Source: Castellaniella sp049650445 (lineage in GTDB: Bacteria; Pseudomonadota; Gammaproteobacteria; Burkholderiales; Burkholderiaceae_B). From it: a stretch of DNA of 64,000 nucleotides. Under the pieces are notes generated by a model. The model did not search any database. It was not told the DNA's origin and saw only the letters and a list, made by a program, of their open reading frames with translations. Shown here in pieces: positions 9,353 through 18,308 of the stretch. Position 1 is the stretch's first letter. Each line of letters begins with the position of its first letter. A program made the position numbers and the translations under genes. The stretch lies in the NCBI RefSeq assembly GCF_049650445.1, contig NZ_JBASAD010000027.1, positions 22,915 to 86,914 on the forward strand, written 5' to 3'.

Positions 9353-10807
9353 TCAGATCCCCACGGCCGACACCGCCTTGGTGTTCAGGTAGGCTTCCAG
9401 CGCCTCGGGGCCGCCCTCGGTGCCATAGCCGGAATCCTTGACCCCGCCGAACGGCAGTTCGGCAGAAGGCGAGGCCGGCTGATTGATCCACAGCATGCCG
9501 GCCTCGACCCGGCCCATCAGTTGCTGCACGTTGCGCAGCGAACGGGTGAAGGCATAGGCGGACAGGCCGTAGGGCAGGCGGTTGGCCTCGGTGATGGCCT
9601 CGTCCAGATGATCGAAGGCGCGGATGCCCGCCACCGGACCAAAGGGTTCGTTGTTGAACAGATCAGCCTCGGTGGTCAGGCCGGCAATGATGGTCGGCGC
9701 AAAGAAATTGCCCGCATCGCCCACGCGCGCACCGCCCGTCAGGACCTCGGCGCCACGCTGGCGGGCGTCCTCGACCACTTTATCCATGGCCGTGATGCGG
9801 CGCGCATTGGCCAGGGGTCCCAGGGTGGTGCCTTCGGCCAGGCCGTCGCCCAGCTTCAGGGATTCGGCGTGGCGCACGAAGGCGCGGGTGAATTCATTGA
9901 CCAGGCTGCTGTGCACCAGAAAGCGCGTGGGCGAGATGCAGACCTGTCCGGCGTTGCGGAACTTGCTGGCGGCGGAGACCTTGATCGCCAGTTCGACGTC
10001 GGCGTCCTCGGCGACGATCACCGGCGCATGGCCGCCCAGTTCCATGGAGACCCGCTTCATGTGGGCACCCGCCAGCGCGGCCAGTTGCTTGCCGACCGGC
10101 GTGGAGCCGGTGAACGTGACCTTGCGGATGACGGGATGCGGAATCAGGTAGCCGGAGATTTCCGCCGGATTGCCGTACACCAGGCCTACCACGCCCGGCG
10201 GCAGGCCGGCATCCACAAAGGCCTGCAGCAGCGCGGCCGGCGAAGCCGGCGTTTCTTCCGGCGCCTTGCACAGGAAGGAGCAGCCGGTCGCCAGCGCGGC
10301 GGCCAGCTTGCGCACCACCTGGTTGATGGGGAAGTTCCAGGGCGTGAAGGCCGCCACCGGTCCCACCGGTTCCTTGATGGCCATTTGCAGCGCCGAGAGA
10401 TTGCGCGAAGGGATGACGCGGCCGTATACGCGCAAGCCCTCGTCGGCGAACCATTCGATGATCGTGGCGCCAGCCAGGGTCTCGACCCGCGCTTCGGCCA
10501 GCGGCTTGCCCTGTTCCTGGGTCAGCAGGCGGGCGATGTCCTCTGCGCGTTCGCGCAGCAGGCCCGCCGCGCGGCGCATGATGGCGGCGCGGTCATGCGC
10601 CGAGGTGTTGCGCCATACCTCGAAGCCCCGTTGGGCGGCAGCCAGCGCGCGGTCCAGGTCGGGGATGCCGGCATGGGCCACCCGGCCGATCGCCTTGCCG
10701 GTCGCCGGATTGAGCACGTCCAGGGTCCGGCCATCGGCCGCATCGACCCATTGGTTGTCGATCAGGAGTCGGGTGTCGGGGTAAGCAACTGCAGAAAGCG
10801 TGGTCAT
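9353..10807 (-). CDS. NAD(P)-dependent aldehyde dehydrogenase (succinate-semialdehyde dehydrogenase-like)
   Basis: 484 residues, full-length ALDH fold. The catalytic residues are Asn158 (PWNFP), Lys181 (CKAPEE), Glu256 (MELGGH) and Cys290 (NAGQVCIS); FTGSTPVG marks the coenzyme pocket. The sequence pattern is closest to the GabD/succinate-semialdehyde group, which also contains 2-ketoglutarate-semialdehyde and lactaldehyde dehydrogenases. Next to the L-fuconate genes it may oxidise an aldehyde such as L-lactaldehyde, but the oxidative pathway here does not require one. The substrate is therefore open. Confidence 0.88.
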   Translation of the reverse strand: MTTLSAVAYPDTRLLIDNQWVDAADGRTLDVLNPATGKAIGRVAHAGIPDLDRALAAAQRGFEVWRNTSAHDRAAIMRRAAGLLRERAEDIARLLTQEQGKPLAEARVETLAGATIIEWFADEGLRVYGRVIPSRNLSALQMAIKEPVGPVAAFTPWNFPINQVVRKLAAALATGCSFLCKAPEETPASPAALLQAFVDAGLPPGVVGLVYGNPAEISGYLIPHPVIRKVTFTGSTPVGKQLAALAGAHMKRVSMELGGHAPVIVAEDADVELAIKVSAASKFRNAGQVCISPTRFLVHSSLVNEFTRAFVRHAESLKLGDGLAEGTTLGPLANARRITAMDKVVEDARQRGAEVLTGGARVGDAGNFFAPTIIAGLTTEADLFNNEPFGPVAGIRAFDHLDEAITEANRLPYGLSAYAFTRSLRNVQQLMGRVEAGMLWINQPASPSAELPFGGVKDSGYGTEGGPEALEAYLNTKAVSAVGI

Positions 10808-10918
10808 GGATCAAGTTCCTGGACGATGAATCGGAACGCCGGTGCATCGGCACCGGCAGGAATCCCATCAGTATAGAGCCCGCCAGACGCGGCGCACGGC
10901 CGCACGGCGGCGCGCAGT

Positions 10919-12196
10919 CTAACGACCGGCCCGCAGCTTCTGCAGTTCGGCCTCCGCCACGTCGATACGCACCACGCCGAGCTCGACCAGGCGCTGGGCG
11001 ACCCGGGCGATTTCTTCGCCTTCCGCCCCCGCCATCAGGGCGATGTTCTGCGAATGCAGGGACATATGGCCCTTCTGGATGCCATCGGTGGCCAGGGCCT
11101 TGAGCGCCGAGAAGTTCTGCGCCAGCCCCACCGCCGCGATGACACGCGAGAGTTGCGCCGCGTTCTGGATGTCCATGATCTGGAGACAGGCACGGGCCAT
11201 GGGATGAAGCCTGGTTGCCCCACCGATGAGTCCGACCGCCATGGGCATCTCCAGAGAGCCCGCCAGATCGCCTTCGCGGGTCACTTCCCATTGCGTCAGG
11301 CTGCTGTACCAGCCCTTGCGCGCCGCATAGGCGTGCGCCCCCGCCTCGATGGCGCGCGTGTCGTTGCCGGTTGCCATGACGACGGCCGTCACGCCGTTCA
11401 TGATGCCTTTATTGTGTGTGGCGGCACGATAGGGGTCCATCAGCGCGAACTCATAGGCCTTGATCATGCCGTCGCGCACGGCCGCGCCGCCGATGGCGTC
11501 CAGTTTCCAGACACAGCGGGCCCGCGCCAGGCGGTGATCCGCGAGATTGGACAGGATCCGCAGATAGACGCGTCCACCGGTCCAGGCCTCGATGTGCGGC
11601 GCCAGTTTCTCGGCCATGGTGTTGACGGCGTTGGCGCCCATGGCATCGCGCGTATCCACGATCAGATGGGTCACCACCATGGGACCGCTCGGCGCGTCGA
11701 TGATACGCACTTCCAGATCCCGGAAACCGCCCCCCAGGCGCACCAGCACGGGGTCGCAATCATCGCAGATGGCGCGGATCTCCTCGACATGCTCCAGGAT
11801 GGCCAGGCGGGCGTTGCCGGGATCGGAAACGCCGACCAGCTGGACCTGCGCAATCATGCGCGTCCCCGACATCGAGGTGATGAAACCACCCGAGTCGTAA
11901 GCCTGACGCGCCGCGTTGCAGACGGCGGCCACCACGGAGGACTCTTCGGTCGCCATGGGCACGAGATAATCCCTGCCATCGATCAACAGATTGGTGGCCA
12001 CGCCCACCGGGATGTTCATGGTGCCGACCGCGTTCTCGATCAGTTGGTCCGCCAGCTCCGCCGGCAGGTTGCCGGTATTCAGAAACAGCGACTTCAGATC
12101 CCCGTCCTGCAGCCCGGCGAACGCCAGGGTCTGGTCGATGCGTTCGGGAACGCCAAGCTTGTGAAAACCCGAAATGCGGGAAGTTTTATGCGTCAC
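10919..12196 (-). CDS. mvaA: Hydroxymethylglutaryl-CoA reductase, class II (degradative type)
   Basis: 425 residues. I prefer the GTG at 12196 because AGAGGTGA lies five bases upstream; the GTG at 12205 would sit on that ribosome site. All four catalytic positions of the Pseudomonas mevalonii enzyme are present: Glu84/85 (ATEESSVVA), Lys263 (HNKGIMNG), Asp279 (GNDTRAIEAG) and His381 (SLHSQNIA). Class II enzymes interconvert mevalonate and HMG-CoA, and in proteobacteria usually oxidise mevalonate as a carbon source. The gene follows the TRAP permease gene in the same direction, which points to uptake and use of mevalonate. No HMG-CoA lyase or mevalonate kinase is nearby. Confidence 0.92.
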   Translation of the reverse strand: MTHKTSRISGFHKLGVPERIDQTLAFAGLQDGDLKSLFLNTGNLPAELADQLIENAVGTMNIPVGVATNLLIDGRDYLVPMATEESSVVAAVCNAARQAYDSGGFITSMSGTRMIAQVQLVGVSDPGNARLAILEHVEEIRAICDDCDPVLVRLGGGFRDLEVRIIDAPSGPMVVTHLIVDTRDAMGANAVNTMAEKLAPHIEAWTGGRVYLRILSNLADHRLARARCVWKLDAIGGAAVRDGMIKAYEFALMDPYRAATHNKGIMNGVTAVVMATGNDTRAIEAGAHAYAARKGWYSSLTQWEVTREGDLAGSLEMPMAVGLIGGATRLHPMARACLQIMDIQNAAQLSRVIAAVGLAQNFSALKALATDGIQKGHMSLHSQNIALMAGAEGEEIARVAQRLVELGVVRIDVAEAELQKLRAGR

Positions 12197-12221
12197 GACA
12201 ATCACCTCTGATAAAAAACGA

Positions 12222-13529
12222 TCAACCGACGAATCCGGGCAGCCAGGTCACCACTGCCGGAAATGCCGCGCAGATCAGCAGCGCCAGGATCTGCAGCCCC
12301 ATGAAGGGCGTCACCCCTCGGTAGACTTCGGCCATCCCCATGCCCTTGGGCAGCGTGGCCTTGAGATAGAACAGCGAATAGCCGAACGGCGGACTGATGT
12401 ATCCGACCTGAATCGAAATGGCATACAGCACGCCGAACCAGATTTCGTCGAAGCCGAATGCTTTCACGATGGGCAGGAAGACCGGCACGGTCAGCAGGAT
12501 GATGCCGATCTCGTCCAGGCAGGTGCCCAGGAAGATCAGGATCAGCATCATGATGGCCAGCACGACGTAGGGGTTCACATCCAGATCGCGGATCGCGCCG
12601 ATCAGCGTATCGGCGCCCCCCAGCCCCGTGAAGATCGCCACGTAGGCTTTGGCGCCGATCGTGATCCACAGGATCATCGAAGTCACTTTGAGCGTCTGAA
12701 TGCCGGCGTCGGCCAGATTCTGGAAGCTGAACCTGCCCCGGGCGAAACTGGCCAGAATGGAACCAACGACACCGACGGCGGCGGCTTCCGTGGGCGTGGC
12801 AATCCCCAGGAAAATCGAACCCAGCACCAGCACGATGAGCAGCGCCGGAATGATGACGGCCTGCAGACTGAGCAGCTTCAGCCGCATGGGCACGGGCTTC
12901 ACCGACTCGACGGGCACCTTGCCGGGCCTGAAATAGGACACGTACAGGATGTAGAGGATGTAGATGGACGCCAGCAGTATGCCGGGCACGATGCCGGCAA
13001 TGAGCATCTTGCCGATCGAGACCTGGGCAGTCACGGCATACACGATCGTCAGCACGGACGGCGGGATCAGCACGCCCAGGGTGCCGGCCGCGCAGATCGT
13101 GCCCGCCACCAACGAGGGATCGTACTTGCGCCGCAGCATCTCGGGCATGGCCAGCACGCCCATGGACGTCACCGCCGCTCCCACCACGCCGGTCATGGCC
13201 GCCATGACGACGCAGATGATGACGGTACCGATGGCCAGCCCGCCCCGCAAGCGGCCGAACCAGAGCCCCATGACCCGGTACAGGTCTTCGATGACCCCGG
13301 AACGCTGCAGGATGCTGGCCATGAGGATGTAGAGCGGCACCGCCAGCAAAGGCTCCGAGCGCATGGTGTCGAACACCTGCAGCACCAGAATGATGACGGA
13401 ATCCGGGTTCCAGAGCGTGATCGTCAGCAGCAGCGACAAACCGCCCAGCACAAAGGCGATCGGCAGACCGGTGACCATCAGCAGGGTCAGGCCGCCGAAC
13501 ATCAGGATGAGGATCAGATTCGGGCTCAT
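12222..13529 (-). CDS. TRAP transporter large permease (DctM family)
   Basis: 435 residues with about 12 hydrophobic segments. Recognisable DctM features are the N-terminal GLPIAFVLGG, VPLYILMAS, the central GTLGVLIPPSV loop and GIATPTEAAAVGV. It forms the Na+-coupled channel with the small subunit. Its ATG overlaps the small-subunit stop by four bases (ATGA). HMG-CoA reductase follows 25 bases downstream, so all four genes are probably one transcript. Confidence 0.95.
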   Translation of the reverse strand: MSPNLILILMFGGLTLLMVTGLPIAFVLGGLSLLLTITLWNPDSVIILVLQVFDTMRSEPLLAVPLYILMASILQRSGVIEDLYRVMGLWFGRLRGGLAIGTVIICVVMAAMTGVVGAAVTSMGVLAMPEMLRRKYDPSLVAGTICAAGTLGVLIPPSVLTIVYAVTAQVSIGKMLIAGIVPGILLASIYILYILYVSYFRPGKVPVESVKPVPMRLKLLSLQAVIIPALLIVLVLGSIFLGIATPTEAAAVGVVGSILASFARGRFSFQNLADAGIQTLKVTSMILWITIGAKAYVAIFTGLGGADTLIGAIRDLDVNPYVVLAIMMLILIFLGTCLDEIGIILLTVPVFLPIVKAFGFDEIWFGVLYAISIQVGYISPPFGYSLFYLKATLPKGMGMAEVYRGVTPFMGLQILALLICAAFPAVVTWLPGFVG

Positions 13530-14038
13530 GCGGCATCATCCTTTTTGTCGCCAAAGCACAACCGCGCCAGTTCCGCCAGGCTTTGCAGGCCCAGCAACAG
13601 CACAGCCACCGGCACGGCGATCTTGTAGGGCCAGAGCGGCGGGTTCCAGGCGGAGAACGTGGTTTCCCGGTACTCGATGGACTGCAGTACCAGCGGCGTG
13701 GCGTAATACAGCATCACCGCGCAGAAGAAGACAATGATCAACTGGTTGACGATGTCGACCACGAGACCGCCGCGCGGCGACATGCGATTGCGGAACAAAT
13801 CCATGTTGACGTGCCCACCCAGGTGCAGCAGGTAGGGACCGCCCAGCAGAAAATAAGGGCCGAACAGCAGCACGGCCAGTTCCATCCCCCAGACGGTGGG
13901 CGAATGAAAGGCATAGCGGCTGATCACTTCCGCCATCATGGCGGGCACGATCATGACCATCAGTGCGGCCGCCAGCATGAACAGCACCTTGTTCAGGCCG
14001 GTGACGGCGCGAACGTAAAGTCGGATGACACTGGGCAT
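13526..14038 (-). CDS. TRAP transporter small permease (DctQ family)
   Basis: 170 residues with four predicted membrane segments and the DctQ pattern (ISRYAFHSPTVWGMELAVLL, then a HLGGHVNMDL loop). It partners the large permease and contacts the periplasmic receptor. It sits between the receptor gene (76 bases upstream) and the large-permease gene (four-base overlap). Confidence 0.93.
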   Translation of the reverse strand: MPSVIRLYVRAVTGLNKVLFMLAAALMVMIVPAMMAEVISRYAFHSPTVWGMELAVLLFGPYFLLGGPYLLHLGGHVNMDLFRNRMSPRGGLVVDIVNQLIIVFFCAVMLYYATPLVLQSIEYRETTFSAWNPPLWPYKIAVPVAVLLLGLQSLAELARLCFGDKKDDAA

Positions 14039-14114
14039 GGTGAGAATCCGGATGAGGACAAACGGACTGTCATGGCCCGCACAGGGCCATGACAGTGAGG
14101 CAGGAACCCCGGAA

Positions 14115-15158
14115 TCAGGCGATCAGGCCCAGCTTTTCCATGAACGCGATCTGGCTGTCCAGAATCTGCGTGGCCAGGGCATCGCCCTTGGTCGCCTTGC
14201 GCCAGACCTCGGCTACCTGCTTGCGGGCCTGGCCAACGTCGGCCGGATCCAGCGAACTGACTTCCACCCCTTGCGCCTTGAAGGCGTCGATGGCCTTGCC
14301 GTCGGCCACCAGGATGTGCTGGCGCAAGGCGCTGGATACCTCACGAGCCGCTGTTGCCAGGGCAGCCTTGTGCGTCTCGGGCAAGGCCTTGTAGGCCGCC
14401 TGATTGGCGACGTAGCTGGTCGCGGTGGTCGGCTGGTGCGGCCCCGGCTGGATGATGTATTTGGCCACTTCCCCCAGGCCCGCTTCCTGATTGGCCGTCA
14501 GATCGCCCCGGTCCGCGATGTCGATCACGCCCTTGTCCAGGGCGGAGTAGACGTCCGCAGTCGCCAGCGGCGTCACGGCCACCCCCAGGGCACCCATGAC
14601 TGCCGAAGCCAGCCCCACGAACCGTCCCTTCTTGTCCTTGAAATCGGCGATGGTCTTGATCGGCACCCTCGAATGGATGGGCTCGGCGCCATAGACGGTG
14701 GGCGCCACGTAGAACAGACCCGCCGGCGCATAAGCCTTGCGGGCCAGATCCAGGCCGCCGAGTTCATAGAACCAGGCTTCGTACTGATCGGACTCCGTGA
14801 ACCCGAACGGAACGGTGCTGGTAAAGGCAAAGCTGGGGATCTTGCCGGCCTCATAGCCGTCGAAGGTCTTCATCATCTGGAAAGCGCCGCCCCGCACGGC
14901 GTCAAAAGCCTGGTTGGCGGGCACCAGTTGGCCGGCCGAGAACAGTTCGATCTCGAACTGCCCCCCCGTCAGCTCCGCCACACGCTTGACGAACATTTCC
15001 TCGAACTTCTGCGGCGTGGTGCCACCGTCCCACAAGGCCTGCATCCGCCATTTCACCTTGCCCTGCGCGTGCGCCGAGGTCGCGGCCCCGATGCCGACGC
15101 CGGCCAGGGAGCCCGCGCCCAGAACCTTGAGTACAGAACGCCGATTGAATGTCGTCAT
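14115..15158 (-). CDS. TRAP transporter periplasmic substrate-binding protein (DctP family)
   Basis: 347 residues from the ATG at 15158, chosen because GGAG lies six bases upstream; upstream ATGs lengthen the protein without a ribosome site. The N-terminus FNRRSVLKVLGAGS with a hydrophobic stretch and AHA cleavage near residue 30 is a twin-arginine-like signal. The mature part follows the DctP fold, including the FSAGQLVP and VRGGAFQMM segments near the carboxylate-binding region. It resembles the TakP-like group that binds keto or hydroxy acids. With HMG-CoA reductase in the same operon, mevalonate is the best guess for ligand, unproven. Confidence 0.92.
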   Translation of the reverse strand: MTTFNRRSVLKVLGAGSLAGVGIGAATSAHAQGKVKWRMQALWDGGTTPQKFEEMFVKRVAELTGGQFEIELFSAGQLVPANQAFDAVRGGAFQMMKTFDGYEAGKIPSFAFTSTVPFGFTESDQYEAWFYELGGLDLARKAYAPAGLFYVAPTVYGAEPIHSRVPIKTIADFKDKKGRFVGLASAVMGALGVAVTPLATADVYSALDKGVIDIADRGDLTANQEAGLGEVAKYIIQPGPHQPTTATSYVANQAAYKALPETHKAALATAAREVSSALRQHILVADGKAIDAFKAQGVEVSSLDPADVGQARKQVAEVWRKATKGDALATQILDSQIAFMEKLGLIA

Positions 15159-15284
15159 TGTCATCTCCATGAAAGCCGCCACCCCTGTCCCGGGGAGCGG
15201 AGAGCGGGCATTCACCCGCTTCATTGATCGTTATCGTGCTGCCCCATCCCGCCGGGCAGGTGAGTCCATGATAGGGAAGTGACG

Positions 15285-15330
15285 GGTACAATAAAAGGTA
15301 CAGTTCACACTACTTATTGAAACCGTACCA
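15285..15330. promoter_or_regulatory. Candidate MocR operator in the TRAP/regulator divergent region
   Basis: GGTACA occurs twice as a direct repeat with 12-base spacing (15285-15290 and 15297-15302), and TGGTAC follows on the opposite strand at 15325-15330. GabR/MocR-type regulators bind such short repeats between divergent genes. It lies between the TRAP receptor and the regulator start at 15363. The assignment is by pattern and position only. Confidence 0.4.
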
Positions 15331-15362
15331 GATTCTGACCCAAGACACTCCCGGACCGCCCC

Positions 15363-16721
15363 ATGACCCGCATCGAAGCCGTCATCCAGCAGATCCTCCA
15401 GGGCATTGCCGCGGGCACCTGGCCGCCGGGCGCGCGCGTCTGGCCCATCCGCACCGCCGCCGCAGAATTGAAGGTCTCGAAAAACACGGTGGCCGAAGCC
15501 TACGACCGCATGGTGGCGCTCGGCCAGCTCGAAGCCCGCGTCGGCTCCGGCTACTACGTGCCTCGCACCACCCGGCGCGACCGGCTGCCCAAGGCCCTGT
15601 CCGTCGCCCAGGCGGTCGATGCTGCGTCGCTGCTGCGAGAGCAACTGATCCGGCAATACGAAGTCCGCATCGGCGAGGGACGCCCCCCGCACGACTGGGC
15701 GGGCAAGGTGGATTTTCATTTGCCGCTCGGTGCGCGTTCCCGATCCAGCGACAATGAAATACATGGCTACGGCAACCCCTGGGGATTCATCCGTCTGAGG
15801 GAGTACCTGTCGCGGAACCTGCGCGACCGCCAGATTCACACCGACCTCGACCACATCCTGACGACGATGGGGGCGAACCATGCGCTCGATCTGATCGCAC
15901 GCCAGTTGCTCGAACCGGGCGATACCGTGCTGGTCGACAGCCCCGGCTACTACCCCCTGTTTGCCAAACTGCACCTCGGGGGGGTGCAGATCGTGGGCGT
16001 GCGGCGCCTGATCAACGGCCCCGACGTCGAAGACCTGAACGCCAAGGCCGCCCGGTATCGCCCGAAAATCTTCTTCACCCAGTCACAGGCGCACAATCCC
16101 ACCGGCAGCGCGCTGACCCTGCCGGTCGGCCACCGTATCCTGCTGGCGGCCGCCCGGCACGACTTTCTGGTCGTGGAAGATGACCCTTTCGCCGACGTCC
16201 TGCCGGCCGACGCCCCCCGTCTGGCCAGTCTGGATCAACTGGAACGGGTCATTTACATCGGCACGTTCTCCAAAACCCTGTCAGCCGGGCTGCGGGTCGG
16301 CTATCTGGCTTGCAACGCCACACTGGCACGCGCACTGTGCGATTTGAAAATGCTCACCATCGCCAGTTCCGGTGACATCGCAGAGCGGATGCTCTACGAA
16401 TTCATCGCCTCGGGCCAGTATCTGAAGCATCTCCGGAAGCTGCGCCACCGCATCACCCTGGCGACGGACCAGGCACTCGAAACCTTGCAGGCGCTCGATC
16501 TGGAAGTCTTCTGTGAACCCACGGGATGTTTTTATCTCTGGGCATACCTGCGGCCGGGCGATCACGAGGAAAGGCTGGTCCAGGAAGCCTCGGAACGCAA
16601 CATCTTCATCGCGCCCGGCCGGTTGTTCACGCCCGACCGGCACAGTTCGCGTCCCGCCATGCGTCTGAACATCGCCTACGCGACTCACCCGAAATTCATC
16701 GCGTTCATGCGGCAGCGCTGA
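15363..16721 (+). CDS. MocR-type regulator (GntR DNA-binding domain fused to aminotransferase domain)
   Basis: 452 residues. The N-terminal 75 residues form a GntR winged helix (GTWPPGARVWPIRTAAAELK, then KNTVAEAYDRMVALGQLEAR). The remainder is a class I/II aminotransferase-like domain with the PLP-binding Lys304 (GTFSKTLSAGLRVGY) and the upstream YYPLF and NPTG motifs intact. Such proteins usually regulate a divergent operon in response to PLP and an amino compound. Here the divergent operon encodes the TRAP transporter and HMG-CoA reductase, whose presumed substrate has no amino group, so its effector is puzzling. Confidence 0.92.
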   Translation: MTRIEAVIQQILQGIAAGTWPPGARVWPIRTAAAELKVSKNTVAEAYDRMVALGQLEARVGSGYYVPRTTRRDRLPKALSVAQAVDAASLLREQLIRQYEVRIGEGRPPHDWAGKVDFHLPLGARSRSSDNEIHGYGNPWGFIRLREYLSRNLRDRQIHTDLDHILTTMGANHALDLIARQLLEPGDTVLVDSPGYYPLFAKLHLGGVQIVGVRRLINGPDVEDLNAKAARYRPKIFFTQSQAHNPTGSALTLPVGHRILLAAARHDFLVVEDDPFADVLPADAPRLASLDQLERVIYIGTFSKTLSAGLRVGYLACNATLARALCDLKMLTIASSGDIAERMLYEFIASGQYLKHLRKLRHRITLATDQALETLQALDLEVFCEPTGCFYLWAYLRPGDHEERLVQEASERNIFIAPGRLFTPDRHSSRPAMRLNIAYATHPKFIAFMRQR

Positions 16722-16819
16722 TGGCGCCCCCGGCCCTTCGCCCAGAGAACCGGCCACCTGACGATCACCCGGTCCGATGGGTATAGTGGACCGATGTGCT
16801 CCATGAAAGGCGATGCGCG

Positions 16820-17962
16820 ATGAACCGCCCCACTCTCCGGGCCAGACTGATGCTGGCCGCCTTGCTGGCCCTGCCACTCCCCACCGTTCAGGCGGCCCCG
16901 GAAAACGCCGGCCCTCTCCCCGTACACGAGGTCACGTCGTTCGCCATCCAGCGGATCGCCGCCTTTGACCGCCCCTGGGCGATCGCCTTCCTGCCTGACG
17001 GGCGCCTGATCGTCACCGAAAAGGCCGGCCGCATGCTCCTGGTCACCCAGGCCGGTGCCCAAACAGCCATCGATGGCGTGCCGGCGGTCTACGACCGGGG
17101 CCAGAACGGCCTGCTGGATGTGGTGCCCTCACCGGACTTCGAACGGGACCGCCTGCTGTATTTCACCCGCGTGGCGCCCGAGGATGGCGGCGGCGTGCTG
17201 ATCCTGGCCCGCGCCCGGCTGGAGGAATCCGGCGGTCGCGCACACCTGCGGAATCGGGAGACGCTGTGGCGCCAGCAGCCTGCCAGCCGAGGTGGGCAGC
17301 CCGGCGGCATCATCGCCTTTTCGCCTGACGGACGGCACCTGTTCCTGACGGTCGGCGACCGGATGGAGCCTGAAACGGCCCAGGACCCCGATGCCGCCAG
17401 AGGCAAGATCCTGCGCATGAACCCGGACGGCTCCACCCCGCCGGACAACCCCATGGCCGGGCAGCCCGGTATCCGCGCGCTGACCTGGAGCACGGGCCAC
17501 CGCAACCCCTACGGCCTGGCCTTCGCGCCGGACGGCACGTTGTGGGAGCACGAGATGGGACCACGCGGCGGCGATGAACTGAACCGGATCCGGCGCGGCG
17601 GCAACTACGGCTGGCCGGAGGTCTCGAACGGGGACCAGTACAGCGGCCGGCCCATCCCCCGGCACGCCACCCGCCCGGAATTCGACGCGCCCAGCCTGTA
17701 CTGGACCCCGGTCATTGCCCCCGCGGGACTGACGTTCTACCAGGGCGCCGTCTTCCCCGCCTGGCAAGGCTCCGCCCTGATCGGAGGCCTGCGCAGCGAA
17801 GGCCTGGTGCGCGTGGTCTTCAAGGCGGACGGCGCCGCCCATCAGGCAGACCGCTGGTCGCTGGGCCGGCGCATCCGCGACGTGGCGGTGGCGCCCGACG
17901 GCGCGGTCTGGGTGATCGAGGATGGTGCGGACGCCGGCTTGCTGCGGCTTACGGCGAAATGA
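16820..17962 (+). CDS. PQQ-dependent sugar dehydrogenase (soluble aldose dehydrogenase family)
   Basis: 380 residues from the ATG at 16820, preceded by AAAGG; an in-frame GTG at 16796 is less likely. A Sec signal peptide ends near TVQAAP (about residue 25). The body has the beta-propeller GSDH pattern: RPWAIAFLPDGRLIVTEKAG, NGLLDVV, GNYGWPEV and the EHEMGPRGGDELN segment, matching soluble glucose/aldose dehydrogenases that use PQQ and calcium in the periplasm. It stands alone between the MocR gene and a terminator. No PQQ synthesis genes are visible, so the cofactor supply is unknown. Confidence 0.88.
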   Translation: MNRPTLRARLMLAALLALPLPTVQAAPENAGPLPVHEVTSFAIQRIAAFDRPWAIAFLPDGRLIVTEKAGRMLLVTQAGAQTAIDGVPAVYDRGQNGLLDVVPSPDFERDRLLYFTRVAPEDGGGVLILARARLEESGGRAHLRNRETLWRQQPASRGGQPGGIIAFSPDGRHLFLTVGDRMEPETAQDPDAARGKILRMNPDGSTPPDNPMAGQPGIRALTWSTGHRNPYGLAFAPDGTLWEHEMGPRGGDELNRIRRGGNYGWPEVSNGDQYSGRPIPRHATRPEFDAPSLYWTPVIAPAGLTFYQGAVFPAWQGSALIGGLRSEGLVRVVFKADGAAHQADRWSLGRRIRDVAVAPDGAVWVIEDGADAGLLRLTAK

Positions 17963-17990
17963 GCCGGGCAAGCCTCGCCGCACACGTCCA

Positions 17991-18020
17991 AAGCCTGCCT
18001 CGATACGGGACAGGCTTTTT
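17991..18020 (+). terminator. Rho-independent terminator after the sugar dehydrogenase
   Basis: AAGCCTG, a 13-base loop region, then CAGGCTT followed directly by a run of Ts. It lies 28 bases after the dehydrogenase stop codon. Confidence 0.75.
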
Positions 18021-18072
18021 TAATCAGTGCTTTGCAGTCAGTACAGCCAGAGCACGCTGACAATCGCCCAAA

Positions 18073-18110
18073 ACAAAAAACGCACGGCTGAAAACCGTGC
18101 GTTTTTGTCG
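18073..18110. terminator. Bidirectional terminator next to tRNA-Pro
   Basis: CGCACGG and CCGTGCG form a seven-pair stem, flanked on the left by a run of As and on the right by a run of Ts. It can therefore work in both directions. On the minus strand it lies just past the tRNA-Pro 3' end and would end that transcript. Confidence 0.75.
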
Positions 18111-18117
18111 GAAAAGA

Positions 18118-18194
18118 TGGTCGGGGTGACATGATTCGAACATGCGACTCCTACGTCCCGAACGTAGTACTCTACCAGGCTGAGCTACACCCCG
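18118..18194 (-). tRNA. tRNA-Pro (anticodon CGG)
   Basis: A 77-base cloverleaf on the minus strand. The acceptor CGGGGTG pairs with CACCCCG, followed by A and an encoded CCA. The anticodon arm is CTACG-TTCGGGA-CGTAG, giving anticodon CGG (codon CCG). The T arm contains TTCGAAT. It lies downstream of ispB on the same strand. Confidence 0.97.
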
Positions 18195-18245
18195 ACGGTG
18201 CTGCTATGACGAGCCATGGCATCTGATGAACCATGGCGGCCCCGG

Positions 18246-18273
18246 GATTTACAAAGGCCGATTTACAAAGACC
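18246..18273. repeat. Short tandem repeat between tRNA-Pro and ispB
   Basis: Two adjacent 14-base copies, GATTTACAAAGGCC and GATTTACAAAGACC, differ at one base. This is a small local duplication with no evident function. Confidence 0.7.
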
Positions 18274-18308
18274 CCTATCCCCGGCGCCTTCCCGTCAACG
18301 GGAAGATT

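Noticed and set aside
18118..18308. tRNA-Pro as an integration site for a genomic island
   Set aside because: No duplicated tRNA 3' end and no integrase gene are seen on either side.
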